A stretch of 64,000 nucleotides of DNA from Pedobacter alluvionis. GTDB lineage: Bacteria; Bacteroidota; Bacteroidia; Sphingobacteriales; Sphingobacteriaceae. The notes beneath the pieces were generated by a model. It saw only the letters and a program-made list of their open reading frames with translations. It was not told the origin of the DNA and searched no databases. The stretch is taken from positions 1,178,001-1,242,000 of the forward strand of contig NZ_RCCK01000010.1 of the NCBI RefSeq assembly GCF_003664035.1, read 5' to 3'. The position numbers and the translations under genes were made by a program. Positions 45,497 to 53,544 of the stretch are shown here, piece by piece (position 1 is the first letter of the stretch; each line of letters begins with the position of its first letter).

Positions 45497-45615
45497 TGAT
45501 CAATCAAGCATTCAATGGTTACATCCAAAAAAGAGATGGTGAATTTCATAGGTTGGATGGAAGTGATATACACGATCTAATCTTTGCAAGAATTTGTAAA
45601 CAGTTGGAGATATAA
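45496..45615 (+). CDS. Possible 39-residue downstream peptide
   Basis: Begins at the ATG that overlaps the previous stop (TAATG) and reads MINQAFNGYIQKRDGEFHRL, ending ICKQLEI. Too short for family assignment. Either a translationally coupled small protein or the C-terminal part of the 83-residue gene displaced by a frameshift. Confidence 0.35.
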   Translation: MINQAFNGYIQKRDGEFHRLDGSDIHDLIFARICKQLEI

Positions 45616-45679
45616 GTTATTTTTTCATTAATATTGGATTTATCTATAATCCATATTAGAATCTAATCTTACATTAATA

Positions 45680-46258
45680 ATGAATATATATTATATAAAT
45701 CAAGAACTAAAGTATGCACGTGAGGATTTTGAAAGTTTTGTAAACTCTTTTCAAAATAAAGTAAATTTCAATCCTTTAGATCCTGAAAGCTACAAATATT
45801 GGAATACATTTATTGATCATGTTTGTAATAGTTTCAATAAGGTTGAAAACCTAAACAAGACATCCAAAGGAGAATTTAGAAAGGTTGTCGGCGAAGCTAT
45901 TAATCTTAAGAGAACTGATCCATTGTTGTTGTACGTTAGAGAGTGTAGAAACGCTTATCAACATTCAAATCAGGAAATGTGTACTATGGAAATTATAAGT
46001 AATATACCTGTTGATACCTTTGAATTAACAAGACTTGATACTGACGAAAATGGGAATGAATATCCAGTTGAAACTACAACTCATAATTTATATCCTTCAG
46101 CAATTTTACTGAAAACAGTGGTTAATAGAGGTGTCGCCTATATTCCTCCAGGCTATCATTTAGGTAATAGACTTAAAAAATATCGTGATCCAATAGAAGT
46201 GGGATTACTAACAATTAAATACTATGAAGGATTATATAATCAGCTAGAGAATTTATAA
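45680..46258 (+). CDS. HEPN-like protein
   Basis: A 192-residue, mostly helical protein. Its centre reads LLLYVRECRNAYQHSNQE, containing RNAYQH, the R-(N/H)-x3-H (Rx4-6H) motif of HEPN RNases, preceded by the helix that usually carries it. HEPN proteins act as toxins or defence effectors that cut RNA, often beside an MNT antitoxin; none is seen here. The C-terminal half (~110-192) contains a beta-rich insert with NGNEYPVETTTHNLYPSAI and ends in a helix. The gene is visibly more AT-rich than its neighbours and lies between two ~150-bp direct repeats, which suggests horizontal gain. HEPN assignment rests on this motif alone. Confidence 0.5.
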   Translation: MNIYYINQELKYAREDFESFVNSFQNKVNFNPLDPESYKYWNTFIDHVCNSFNKVENLNKTSKGEFRKVVGEAINLKRTDPLLLYVRECRNAYQHSNQEMCTMEIISNIPVDTFELTRLDTDENGNEYPVETTTHNLYPSAILLKTVVNRGVAYIPPGYHLGNRLKKYRDPIEVGLLTIKYYEGLYNQLENL

Positions 46259-46507
46259 CGTTAAGGTAAATAAACAATAATTTTCTCAACTCTAATCCAC
46301 TAAGTATTTTTTATTTATAAAATTAAAGGGCTTATCTTTGATCTGAAGATTAGATTTAATTTTCTAGTTTAGCGAAAGATAAAATATAAGGATTTTTGTA
46401 GAAAATTTGTAGAAAATCCAAATAAAAATCCCTTTCAGATTGATTCTAGAGGGGTATATTTTTTCTACAGAAATAAAAAAAACCACTTTAAATACATTTT
46501 GAAATGG

Positions 46508-46658
46508 ATGGCTCAAAATTACAGATTTATTTGTGTTTGTCATAACGTTTATTAAGTCACTTTGTTTTTAGTGAGGGAAGAATATCTGGATTTGAATTAA
46601 CAACGACTTCCTAATGCTACAAATATTGGAAATTTTGATGGATGGTAAAAGCTATTTA
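46508..46658. repeat. Direct repeat, copy 2 (right end of HEPN module)
   Basis: Near-identical to 45139-45289 (offset 1,369 bp). It carries the pyrE upstream sequence but no pyrE, and the start of a truncated copy of the 83-residue gene. Confidence 0.9.
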
Positions 46659-46694
46659 TTGTCACTTCCTGTAAATCAGCACGATAAAGAATAG
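46614..46694 (+). pseudogene. Truncated copy of the 83-residue gene
   Basis: ATG 46614 begins MLQILEILMDGKSYLLSLPV and ends after 26 codons at TAG. The upstream DNA is the direct repeat. Comparison with the gene at 45245 shows good similarity for ~15 codons, then drift and a premature stop. Confidence 0.5.
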
Positions 46695-46927
46695 CTGACT
46701 TTGAAAATAGATTATGAATAACTTACGATATGCTTAAAGTGTGTGCAGTGTAACAATCGATCGACTGGGCAGTCCTCACAACTCTATTTCAATAAATAAT
46801 GATATTAAACGGGAAAACACCTGGTTAGTCCACCCAGCGCACTAATGTTTACCCCATCTTTTTTATAAAGATGATGCTGTTAAATAAATAGGTAAGCATT
46901 GTTGTTCTGATCAGTACCTTCGTCATC

Positions 46928-47680
46928 TTAATCTGTTACTGAATACACTGATAGCCCTTTTGACTCGAAATTGGTTAAATCTGTCCCATTGTAATTGGTA
47001 ACTAAAATATTCACGAGTGATAAATCATTAAATTTTAAATACGATGTTTTTCCTATTTTGCTGGCATCACAAAGCATATAAACGCAATCGCTTTGCGATG
47101 CCATAGCCAAAGTATTCGAAGCTTCTTGCTCACTACCTGCATACAATCCTTCAGCAGTAATCCCATCTACACCTAAAAAGGCTTTAGAAGCATGGTATCT
47201 GGCAATATGTTCCTTTGCCATAGTTCCATGAACGGCCTGTCTGGCTGTATCAACCTCACCTCCAATAAGGTTTACGGCTACCGCGCTGTGCTGCAACTCA
47301 TTTACTACCGGTAGCGAATTGGTAATTACCTTTATTTTTTTGTTTTTGATAAACTGGCATAACCTAAAGGCCGTGCTCCCGCAGTCGATGAATATAACAT
47401 CGTTATCCATAATGTCTGCTGCAGCTCTTCTACAGATCGCATCTTTGGCTTTTAAATTTACTGCCGCTTTATTTGCAAATGAAACCGGCTTAATCACTTC
47501 ACTTATTTTCATGGCACCACCATGTGTACGGTAGAGGAGCCCGTTAGCAGCCATAGTGGTCAGGTCTCTTCTTACGGTAACTTCAGAAACACCAATTTTA
47601 GAGCTTAACTGCCGAATCTCAACTTCGCCAAAAGCTTCTAAAAGTTCAAGAATTTTATGCGCTCTTTTTTGAAATGTCAT
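46928..47680 (-). CDS. DeoR family transcriptional regulator
   Basis: A 250-residue repressor of the DeoR/GlpR type. Residues 1-~55 are the helix-turn-helix (HKILELLEAFGEVEIRQLSS, GVSEVTVRRDLTTMAANGLL), the rest the DeoR C-terminal sugar-phosphate-binding domain (DVIFIDCGSTAFRLCQFI, IKVITNSLPVVNELQ, NLIGGEVDTAR, HGTMAKEHIARYHASKAFLG). The start at 47680 is chosen because MTFQKRAHKI begins the helix-turn-helix; an upstream frame adds 13 residues of intergenic sequence. It diverges from nudK with a 54-bp gap holding an inverted repeat, so it may regulate itself and nudK. Inducer unknown. Confidence 0.88.
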   Translation of the reverse strand: MTFQKRAHKILELLEAFGEVEIRQLSSKIGVSEVTVRRDLTTMAANGLLYRTHGGAMKISEVIKPVSFANKAAVNLKAKDAICRRAAADIMDNDVIFIDCGSTAFRLCQFIKNKKIKVITNSLPVVNELQHSAVAVNLIGGEVDTARQAVHGTMAKEHIARYHASKAFLGVDGITAEGLYAGSEQEASNTLAMASQSDCVYMLCDASKIGKTSYLKFNDLSLVNILVTNYNGTDLTNFESKGLSVYSVTD

Positions 47681-47682
47681 AT

Positions 47683-47736
47683 ATAATGATTTAATTCGAT
47701 CAAATTTAATCATAATCAATCAAAAATAATCATTAT
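47683..47736. promoter_or_regulatory. Possible DeoR operator between deoR-type gene and nudK
   Basis: ATAATGATT at 47683-47691 and AATCATTAT at 47728-47736 are perfect inverted repeats framing the short divergent gap, with further TAATCAT-like half sites at 47707-47713 and 47727-47733. Position fits an autoregulated operator; binding is inferred. Confidence 0.4.
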
Positions 47737-48313
47737 GAAACATATAAATATCCTCAATACCCAAATATTATCCGATAATTGGTACACACTCAAAAAAGTA
47801 ACTTTTGAGATGACTGGAATGGATGGTGCTAAATCTGTTTTAGAACGTGAAACTTATGATAGGGGGAACGGCGCTACAATCTTATTGTATAATAGAGAAG
47901 CCAAAACGGTTGTACTTACCCGTCAGTTTAGGATGCCCACATTTATTAATGGTAATGATACAGGTTACCTGATTGAGTGCTGTGCCGGACTATTAGATCA
48001 GGATAATGCGGAAGATTGTATCAAACGGGAAACGGAAGAAGAAACCGGATTTAGAATCGATAAAGTAGAGAAGGTTTTCGAAGCCTATATGTCACCTGGC
48101 TCGGTTACCGAACTATTATACTTTTTTGTTGCAGCATATTCAAATGAGATGAAATTGCACGATGGAGGAGGACTGCAGGAAGAAAATGAAGATATAGAAG
48201 TTTTAGAAATACCCTTCGAAAAGGCGCTTGAAATGATGAAATCTGGTGAGATAAAGGATGGTAAAACGATTATGCTCCTTCAATATGCTCAATTAAATGA
48301 ATTGATGCGATAA
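47735..48313 (+). CDS. nudK: NUDIX hydrolase NudK (GDP-mannose hydrolase-like)
   Basis: A 192-residue NUDIX protein close in pattern to NudK, which hydrolyses GDP-mannose to GMP and mannose-1-phosphate. Marks: GNGATILLYNREAKTVVLTR, RQFRMPTFINGNDTGYLIEC, a shifted NUDIX box CAGLLDQDNAEDCIKRETEE with ETGF, EAYMSPGSVTELLYFFVA, and NEDIEVLEIPFEKALEMM with the KDGKTIMLLQY end. The first Glu of the box is replaced by Asp/Asn, as is common in NudK relatives. Divergent from the DeoR gene. Confidence 0.85.
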   Translation: MKHINILNTQILSDNWYTLKKVTFEMTGMDGAKSVLERETYDRGNGATILLYNREAKTVVLTRQFRMPTFINGNDTGYLIECCAGLLDQDNAEDCIKRETEEETGFRIDKVEKVFEAYMSPGSVTELLYFFVAAYSNEMKLHDGGGLQEENEDIEVLEIPFEKALEMMKSGEIKDGKTIMLLQYAQLNELMR

Positions 48314-48410
48314 TGCATTGTTTGAATTTTGCAATGATTTATTTGAATTGTATAACTGTTCATAACAAACTGCTGTTTACATTTGTTATGTCTAATTAAT
48401 TTAAATTTTT

Positions 48411-49454
48411 ATGATAGCAACAAAAGGATATGCGGCACAAAATGCCGAAACTGATCTCGCACCGTGGAATTTTGAGCGCCGGGAAGTAGGGCCTCATGAT
48501 GTTCAGTTCGAAATACTTTTCTGCGGGGTTTGTCACTCAGATCTGCACCAGATTAAAAACGATTGGTTCCCGGGAATATTCCCAATGGTTCCTGGTCACG
48601 AAATTGTAGGCAGGGTGGTAAAGGTTGGAGATCACGTGAAGAAATTTAAGGTGGGTGATCTTGCTGGTACAGGATGTATGGTAGATTCTTGTCAGGTTTG
48701 CGAAAACTGTAAGCAGGATTTAGAACAATATTGTTTAGAAGGAAATACCCAAACATACAATGGTTTGGAAAGAGATGGTAAAACACCAACTTATGGTGGA
48801 TATTCTGATACGATTGTAGTAAGAGAAGAATTTGTGCTTCATGTATCAGACAAATTAAACCTTGCTGCTGTAGCACCACTTTTATGTGCAGGTATTACCA
48901 CTTACTCTCCATTAAAACACTGGAAAGTAGGGAAAGGTCATAAACTGGCTGTACTTGGCTTAGGTGGTTTGGGCCACATGGCGGTGAAATTTGGTGTAGC
49001 TTTTGGCGCTGAGGTAACTGTATTAAGTACTTCACCAAAGAAAGAAGAGGATGCTAAAAAGTTAGGTGCCCACCATTTTGTGGTAACTACTGATCCGGCG
49101 CAGGTTAAGGCCGCAAGGGGCACATTCGATTTTATATTGGATACCGTATCTGCAGAACATGATTTTAACATGTACCTTTCTTTACTGAGAACAAATGGTG
49201 TACACATTTGTGTAGGCGTTCCACCTAAGCCAGCGGAAATTGCAGCTTTCAGCTTATTGGGTGGCAGAAAAAGTCTGGCAGGATCAGGTATTGGCGGTAT
49301 TGCTGAAACTCAGGAAATGTTAGATTTCTGTGCGGAGAACAACATCGTGTCGGATATTGAAATGATCGATATGAAAGATATTCACACTGCTTACGAGCGT
49401 ATGGAAAAAGGTGATGTACGTTACCGCTTTGTGATTGATATGGCTACATTGTAG
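48411..49454 (+). CDS. Zinc-dependent alcohol dehydrogenase (YahK/CAD-like)
   Basis: A 347-residue medium-chain dehydrogenase/reductase. Catalytic zinc: CGVCHSDLH (Cys with His) and PGHEIVGRV; structural zinc: GCMVDSCQVCENCKQDLEQY (four Cys); Rossmann motif LGLGGLGHM. The pattern (NDWFPGIFPMVPGHE) matches the YahK/cinnamyl alcohol dehydrogenase group, which reduces aldehydes with NADPH. All ligands are present. Single gene closed by a terminator. Confidence 0.9.
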   Translation: MIATKGYAAQNAETDLAPWNFERREVGPHDVQFEILFCGVCHSDLHQIKNDWFPGIFPMVPGHEIVGRVVKVGDHVKKFKVGDLAGTGCMVDSCQVCENCKQDLEQYCLEGNTQTYNGLERDGKTPTYGGYSDTIVVREEFVLHVSDKLNLAAVAPLLCAGITTYSPLKHWKVGKGHKLAVLGLGGLGHMAVKFGVAFGAEVTVLSTSPKKEEDAKKLGAHHFVVTTDPAQVKAARGTFDFILDTVSAEHDFNMYLSLLRTNGVHICVGVPPKPAEIAAFSLLGGRKSLAGSGIGGIAETQEMLDFCAENNIVSDIEMIDMKDIHTAYERMEKGDVRYRFVIDMATL

Positions 49455-49478
49455 TTCAAGATCGTAACAAAAGTTATG

Positions 49479-49516
49479 GGGATTTAGAGATAGCAATATT
49501 TCTAAATCCCTTTTTT
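49479..49516 (+). terminator. Terminator of the alcohol dehydrogenase gene
   Basis: GGGATTTAGA (49479-49488) pairs with TCTAAATCCC (49501-49510), followed by six T. Confidence 0.8.
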
Positions 49517-49529
49517 ATTTAAGGATGGC

Positions 49530-50405
49530 TTAATAATCTAAAGCATCTCCATTTTTCTTTACGAATTCGGACAGAGTGACGTGGTGTTGGGATTCTACTT
49601 TCGCCAGTTGTCTTTCGTTTTCAGTTAATAGGTTCTCCAGCGTGTTCAGCGAATCTTTGAGATAAGATATCGATAACATACGTGAAATCCTGTTTTTGAT
49701 TTTATCGGCAAGGAACAATTCGACCAATATCAAGCTGATCAGAAAAAGGTAATGGTTGAAGATAATATTATTGGTACTCTTGGAGAAAGTAGGGAGACCT
49801 ATCATGCCAAAAAATAAATCTATAATTAAAGGAATACCGATAATAGCAAGAAGCGAAAATCTGCTAACTTTTAAAGTAATTCCTTTTTCAGCATTCTTGA
49901 TCTGTTCGTTAAAGGCCGAAAATTTGCTTTTAAAAGGAGTTTCCCTGTTATTCTGTTGCTGCTCTAATTTTTGAAGTTCTTTACCGTGTTCGATATCGAT
50001 TTTCCGTACCTGCTCTACAATATGAGTTTCGGCATTGTTCAGCTTTTCCTGATCTTCCACAATAGATTCCTGTTCGGCAATAATTTTGTCCATTACCAGC
50101 AGGTCTTCTGGAATGCCATGTCGAAGTTTCTGTTCTGCAGCTACAATCCGGTTATCCAGTTGTTTAAACTGTCTTTTAAGCTCAACAATTTCTTTGTTAA
50201 AATGCTCTTTTTTTGAGGTATAGCTACTTTCGAGGCTGTTAAGTGCCGAAACATATTCGAAATCTCTCAGGAGTTGTTCGTTACTGGCAAAACGCTGATA
50301 AAGCCCATTTAATTTGATGAAGAGCTCACCTGTTGATTTTTCCGGGTTAGAAAGATCATTTCGGTATGCTTCCAGATCTTTTTCTGATAATGAAGGTATG
50401 GGCAT
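49530..50405 (-). CDS. Hypothetical coiled-coil protein with two membrane helices
   Basis: A 291-residue protein. Residues ~60-165 are a long Glu/Lys/Gln-rich coiled coil (for example SKKEHFNKEIVELKRQFKQL, LEQQQNNRETPFKSKF), residues ~185-205 and ~218-236 two transmembrane helices (FSLLAIIGIPLIIDLFFGMI; HYLFLISLILVELFLA), and residues ~240-285 a second coiled coil. No named family recognised. It may be a membrane-bound structural or stress protein; nothing in the neighbourhood helps. Confidence 0.6.
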   Translation of the reverse strand: MPIPSLSEKDLEAYRNDLSNPEKSTGELFIKLNGLYQRFASNEQLLRDFEYVSALNSLESSYTSKKEHFNKEIVELKRQFKQLDNRIVAAEQKLRHGIPEDLLVMDKIIAEQESIVEDQEKLNNAETHIVEQVRKIDIEHGKELQKLEQQQNNRETPFKSKFSAFNEQIKNAEKGITLKVSRFSLLAIIGIPLIIDLFFGMIGLPTFSKSTNNIIFNHYLFLISLILVELFLADKIKNRISRMLSISYLKDSLNTLENLLTENERQLAKVESQHHVTLSEFVKKNGDALDY

Positions 50406-50649
50406 AGTAGATTAAAAAGCTAAAATTATGAAAAATATTTATCGTTAAAGGAATTATAAGTGCTGTTTTCCCTTCAAATATTCCATTATTACTATTAAAC
50501 AATTTTTTTTACAATCTAGTGTATCAAGGTTTTGATGGAGGAAGGTTTTTTATGTAAATACAATCTTTTAGTATTCAGTTATTTAAAGTCAGTATTTTAA
50601 TTTGGTTGAAATATTTTTTGATTTTTTTTTACTTTTTAATAAATTATTC

Positions 50650-50657
50650 TATATTTG
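50650..50657 (+). promoter_or_regulatory. Bacteroidota -7 box of the candidate small RNA
   Basis: TATATTTG, a perfect match to TAnnTTTG, just before the first hairpin of the structured segment. A TTTG at 50617-50620 is too far upstream for a usual -33 element. Confidence 0.55.
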
Positions 50658-50659
50658 CA

Positions 50660-50749
50660 GCAAGCAAGGGGTGAGAGCCTTGCATCAATCTTTGATTGAG
50701 AGCGTTAATTTAGATAAGGTTACAACATTAATTGTTGTAACCTTTTTTT
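50660..50749 (+). ncRNA. Candidate structured small RNA
   Basis: About 85-90 nt from just after the -7 box to a T7 run at 50743-50749. It folds on paper into three stem-loops: GCAAGG/CCTTGC (about 50664-50682), TCAATC/GATTGA (about 50685-50699) and the terminator GGTTACAAC (50718-50726) with GTTGTAACC (50734-50742). No open frame. It does not match 6S, tmRNA, RNase P or any riboswitch I know. It ends 117 bp before the Nudix gene, so it could also be an attenuator leader, but a separate transcript is more likely. Confidence 0.5.
50718..50749 (+). terminator. Strong terminator of the candidate small RNA
   Basis: Perfect 9-bp stem GGTTACAAC/GTTGTAACC with a 7-base loop, extended by AA/TT, followed by seven T. 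Confidence 0.8.
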
Positions 50750-50866
50750 ATATCCTATAAATAACCCGACAATTTTTCTACTTTTAGCGCATTGCAAAAT
50801 ATATAGGTTTCGCAAAAAGAAATCTTAAAAAAGCAGCATCGCTATTTTAAAGTGTGTTAAAAATAT

Positions 50867-51478
50867 ATGCCAAGAAATTATAGAATTTACATCAACGATA
50901 ACACTTTGTTTATCTCAGATTTTTTGCCTGAGCAAAAAGAAAAAATTCAGCAACTGGAATTTCAGGATTTTAATCTGGAAACATTCTACAAAAAACTAAA
51001 AAATGGCTCCAGAAAGAGTTATATTTTTTTGACGAAAAACCCTCAGGAAACCTTTAAAAAGTTAAAGAAAGATTGTACCATTATAAAAGCGGCTGGTGGT
51101 TTGGTAGAGAGTGCTAATGGTAATTTTTTGTTTATTTTTAGAAATAAAAAATGGGATCTGCCAAAAGGAAAGCTTGAAGAAGGCGAAAAAATGAAGGAAG
51201 CGGCTGTTCGTGAGGTAGAAGAGGAATGTGGAATCAGGGTTTTTAAACGCGAAGAAAAGCTTTGTAAAACCTATCATGTTTATCCGATGGGCAATAAAAT
51301 GGTGATCAAGAAAACCAATTGGTACAAAATGAAGGTTAAAGGCGAACCAAAATTAGTCCCTCAAAAAGAAGAAGGCATTGATGAAGCAGTTTGGTTGGAT
51401 AAAAACCATATTTCGCCGGTAGTTAAAAATACATTTCCATCTATTATGGATGTGTTGAGGTTCGGAGGAATATTGTAG
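50867..51478 (+). CDS. NUDIX hydrolase
   Basis: A 203-residue protein with a perfect NUDIX box in the middle (GKLEEGEKMKEAAVREVEEE, then CGI), preceded by the strand KWDLPK and followed by KTYHVYPMG. An N-terminal ~70-residue domain (MPRNYRIYINDNTLFISDFL) precedes it; this layout is common in Bacteroidota Nudix proteins annotated as ADP-ribose or nucleotide pyrophosphatases. Substrate cannot be told. It begins with its own short leader downstream of the small RNA. Confidence 0.85.
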   Translation: MPRNYRIYINDNTLFISDFLPEQKEKIQQLEFQDFNLETFYKKLKNGSRKSYIFLTKNPQETFKKLKKDCTIIKAAGGLVESANGNFLFIFRNKKWDLPKGKLEEGEKMKEAAVREVEEECGIRVFKREEKLCKTYHVYPMGNKMVIKKTNWYKMKVKGEPKLVPQKEEGIDEAVWLDKNHISPVVKNTFPSIMDVLRFGGIL

Positions 51479-51666
51479 CTGGGATCAGAAATTTTAACCA
51501 CAGATCGTTTTTTGCCGTGGTGTCAGATATTACTATCTGACACAGATTAAAATAAAAAATCGGCGGTTAATATAGCTAGCTGTCAGATGGTAACACCTGA
51601 CAGCACCAAAGCCATCTAAATTTTAGCCACAGATAAATGGGATGAACACAGATCTAATTGCGCAAA

Positions 51667-52272
51667 TTATTCGTTATCCAGTTCATCAATTACTTTTTTA
51701 ACCTGTTTCAGGTATTTTCCGTAATAAAACCATGCCCATAGTTCGGTAATGGCACCGATAATCAGGATGGTAATGAAACAGTTAAGCAGGATATATACTG
51801 GCGACAACTTGCCTAAAATGCTTGTAAAAAACCAAGCTTTTTCTATAAATAAGTAGGCAGCAAGAAACCCTACTGAAATAAAGGCCACAATGTAAGTTAA
51901 AGCTTTGTACAGCTCAATGTTCAGTTTCATTTCGTAATAGAACCAGAGGATGTTTTTGCGGGTGTCCATACTCATATCGTAAGAGTTTTTATAGAATACA
52001 TAAAATTTAAAGAAATAGTAAGCCGTAAAACCACAGGTAATGGCATAAGTGATTAGGTATACCCGATTAACAGTAGTTGAAAAACCAAAAAAATGAGGTA
52101 TTAAGGCCATAAACCCCAGGAAAAATAGTTGATAGAAAAATTCATGTTTCATTTTTGCCCTGATTTTATCGATAGGAGTGTGCGCCTGTTTTATTTTAAG
52201 CATATCGGTAGAAATGTTGCTTCCCTCAGGATTTTCAGCATTCCATTCGTTTTTTAAATCGTCAAAATTCAT
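51667..52272 (-). CDS. Membrane partner of ECF sigma factor, hypothetical
   Basis: A 201-residue protein with a short cytoplasmic N-terminus (MNFDDLKNEWNAENPEGSNI) and four predicted transmembrane helices (~46-68, 71-92, 122-143, 155-178). It overlaps the sigma gene by 11 bp, so translation is coupled. Position and the cytoplasmic head suggest an anti-sigma or sigma-tethering role, inferred from context only; no zinc-binding anti-sigma motif is seen. Multi-helix partners of this kind accompany several Bacteroidota ECF factors. Confidence 0.65.
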   Translation of the reverse strand: MNFDDLKNEWNAENPEGSNISTDMLKIKQAHTPIDKIRAKMKHEFFYQLFFLGFMALIPHFFGFSTTVNRVYLITYAITCGFTAYYFFKFYVFYKNSYDMSMDTRKNILWFYYEMKLNIELYKALTYIVAFISVGFLAAYLFIEKAWFFTSILGKLSPVYILLNCFITILIIGAITELWAWFYYGKYLKQVKKVIDELDNE

Positions 52273-52765
52273 AGCCGTTTTTCTTTATGATGAATTGTAA
52301 TTTTTCTTTGGTTCTGTTGAGTTTAACCCGTGCATTAACCTCACTTATTCCCAGGTTTTCGGCGATATCGCGATGGGATTGGTTTTCGAGAAAAAGGAAG
52401 ATTAATGCTTTTTCAATAGCGTTTAATTCTTGAACGGCAGTGTATAAATAAGCCAGCTTTTCTTCTTTTCCTTCATTTTCGTTTACATCCATTATATCGA
52501 TATTCTCATCCAATGGTGCTTTATCGACTTTTCTATTGTCTTTTTTAAAGTAGATTAAGGCTGTATTGAGGCATACGCGGTACATCCATGTGGTAAACTT
52601 GCTGTTTCCTTTAAAAGTAGGGTAGGCTTTCCATAGTTGCAGTACAATTTCCTGAAACAGATCACGTTGTTCTTCGGCATCTTTCATATACATTTTGGAA
52701 ATCTTATGTATAATCCCTTTATGCTGATTGATTAAGTTGAGAAATATGTTTTCTGCTTCTTTCAT
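52262..52765 (-). CDS. RNA polymerase ECF sigma factor
   Basis: A 167-residue ECF sigma factor. Region 2: GIIHKISKMYMKDAEEQRDL, FQEIVLQLWKAYPTFKGN, KFTTWMYRVCLNTALIYFKK. Region 4: LNAIEKALIFLFLENQSHRD, IAENLGISEVNARVKLNRTK. Start at ATG 52765. Together with the overlapping membrane protein gene it forms a two-gene unit, the second sigma unit in this window and different in sequence from that at 12.4 kb. The regulon is unknown. Confidence 0.9.
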   Translation of the reverse strand: MKEAENIFLNLINQHKGIIHKISKMYMKDAEEQRDLFQEIVLQLWKAYPTFKGNSKFTTWMYRVCLNTALIYFKKDNRKVDKAPLDENIDIMDVNENEGKEEKLAYLYTAVQELNAIEKALIFLFLENQSHRDIAENLGISEVNARVKLNRTKEKLQFIIKKNGYEF

Positions 52766-53082
52766 TGTATACCAATAGGTAACCGATTTTTGAAAACGTT
52801 ACAGGTTAAGTTAAAAATAATATTTAACCACAGATAAAGGGGGAAAGCAGATAAGATTCCATTAGATTGGTCGTCTTTCTCGCGCATGCGGGAATCTTAA
52901 TACAAATAGCTTTACATATAAAAAATCGTGTTCAAGCGAGACGCTAAGACTAGTTGTTGCTAAGACCAGTTGTTAAAATACCCCGTACTGCGGACACCCC
53001 TCTGAAAGAGGGGAATAATGTAAATAAGATGAACCTGGATTTAAATCTGTGTTTATCCGTGCGCATCTGTGGTTAACAAAAG
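52766..53082. repeat. Intergenic region with dispersed repeats
   Basis: No gene. Contains half of a TTAACCACAGATAAA element (52825), the CTCGCGCATGCGGGAATCTT element (52880-52900), a hairpin CCCCTCTGAAAGAGGGG (52997-53013), and a GCATCTGTGGTTAAC half element (53061-53076). The two half elements face each other about 240 bp apart. Confidence 0.6.
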
Positions 53083-53544
53083 CTATAGAAAGTCAAGTGC
53101 CTCTTTGGGTACAAATGGGCTCACATCGCCGTGGTTTCTTAAAATATCGCGAACAATGGTAGAGCTAATGGCAGAATATTCGGGTTTGCTTAACAGTAAA
53201 ATGGTTTCTACTTCAGGCATCATAGTTTGGTTGATCTGTGCAATAGCCCGTTCATATTCAAAATCAGCAGCTGAACGGATCCCACGTACCATATAGGTAG
53301 CACCTATTTTTCTACAGAAATCTACGGTTAAACCTTCATAGGTTTGGATTTCGATGTTTTGATAGCCTTTAAAAACAGTCTGTAAAATCTGAAGACGCTG
53401 TTCGGCACTTAAAAAATTCTGTTTAGAACTGTTTAGCCCGATACCCACAACAATTTTATCGAAAAGTGGGGTAGCACGTTGTAATATGTTTACGTGCGCA
53501 ATAGTGATCGGATCAAATGAGCCTGGAAATAGCGCTATCTTCAT
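53083..53544 (-). CDS. coaD: Phosphopantetheine adenylyltransferase
   Basis: A 153-residue nucleotidyltransferase, fourth step of coenzyme A biosynthesis: phosphopantetheine and ATP give dephospho-CoA. Visible: KIALFPGSFDPITIAHVNIL (the H of the TxGH motif; Gly is Ala here), YMVRGIRSAADFEYE, and ISSTIVRDILR near the end (the SSTxxR ATP loop). Length is normal. A TATATTTG box lies only 4 bp upstream of the start codon (53549-53556), which would give a leaderless transcript if used. Confidence 0.95.
   Translation of the reverse strand: MKIALFPGSFDPITIAHVNILQRATPLFDKIVVGIGLNSSKQNFLSAEQRLQILQTVFKGYQNIEIQTYEGLTVDFCRKIGATYMVRGIRSAADFEYERAIAQINQTMMPEVETILLLSKPEYSAISSTIVRDILRNHGDVSPFVPKEALDFL

Larger units (their letters stand above)
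46259..46927. other. Right part of the HEPN module and downstream region
   Basis: No complete gene. 46395-46475 is AT-rich with a direct repeat TTTGTAGAAAATTTGTAGAAAA and a reverse copy TTTTCTACA, possibly an attachment-like or terminator structure. 46508-46658 is direct repeat 2. 46614-46694 starts like the 83-residue gene (MLQILEILMDGKSY) but stops after 26 codons, so it is a truncated relative. From 46700 to 46927 nothing is recognised. Confidence 0.5.
50406..50866. other. Intergenic region holding a probable small RNA
   Basis: Between two divergently transcribed genes. 50406-50649 is AT-rich (T10 run at about 50621-50630) without further structure. 50650-50749 is a candidate small RNA gene, listed separately. 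50750-50866 is the leader of the Nudix gene with a TACTTTTA promoter-like box near 50780. Confidence 0.5.

Noticed and set aside
46395..46475. Integrase attachment site at the HEPN module
   Set aside because: The TTTGTAGAAAA repeat is short and AT-rich, no integrase or tRNA is near, and the longer direct repeats explain the structure better.
50660..50749. TPP-type riboswitch, suggested by GGGGTGAGAG
   Set aside because: The CTGAGA core and the conserved second half of the aptamer are missing, and the downstream gene is not a thiamine gene.
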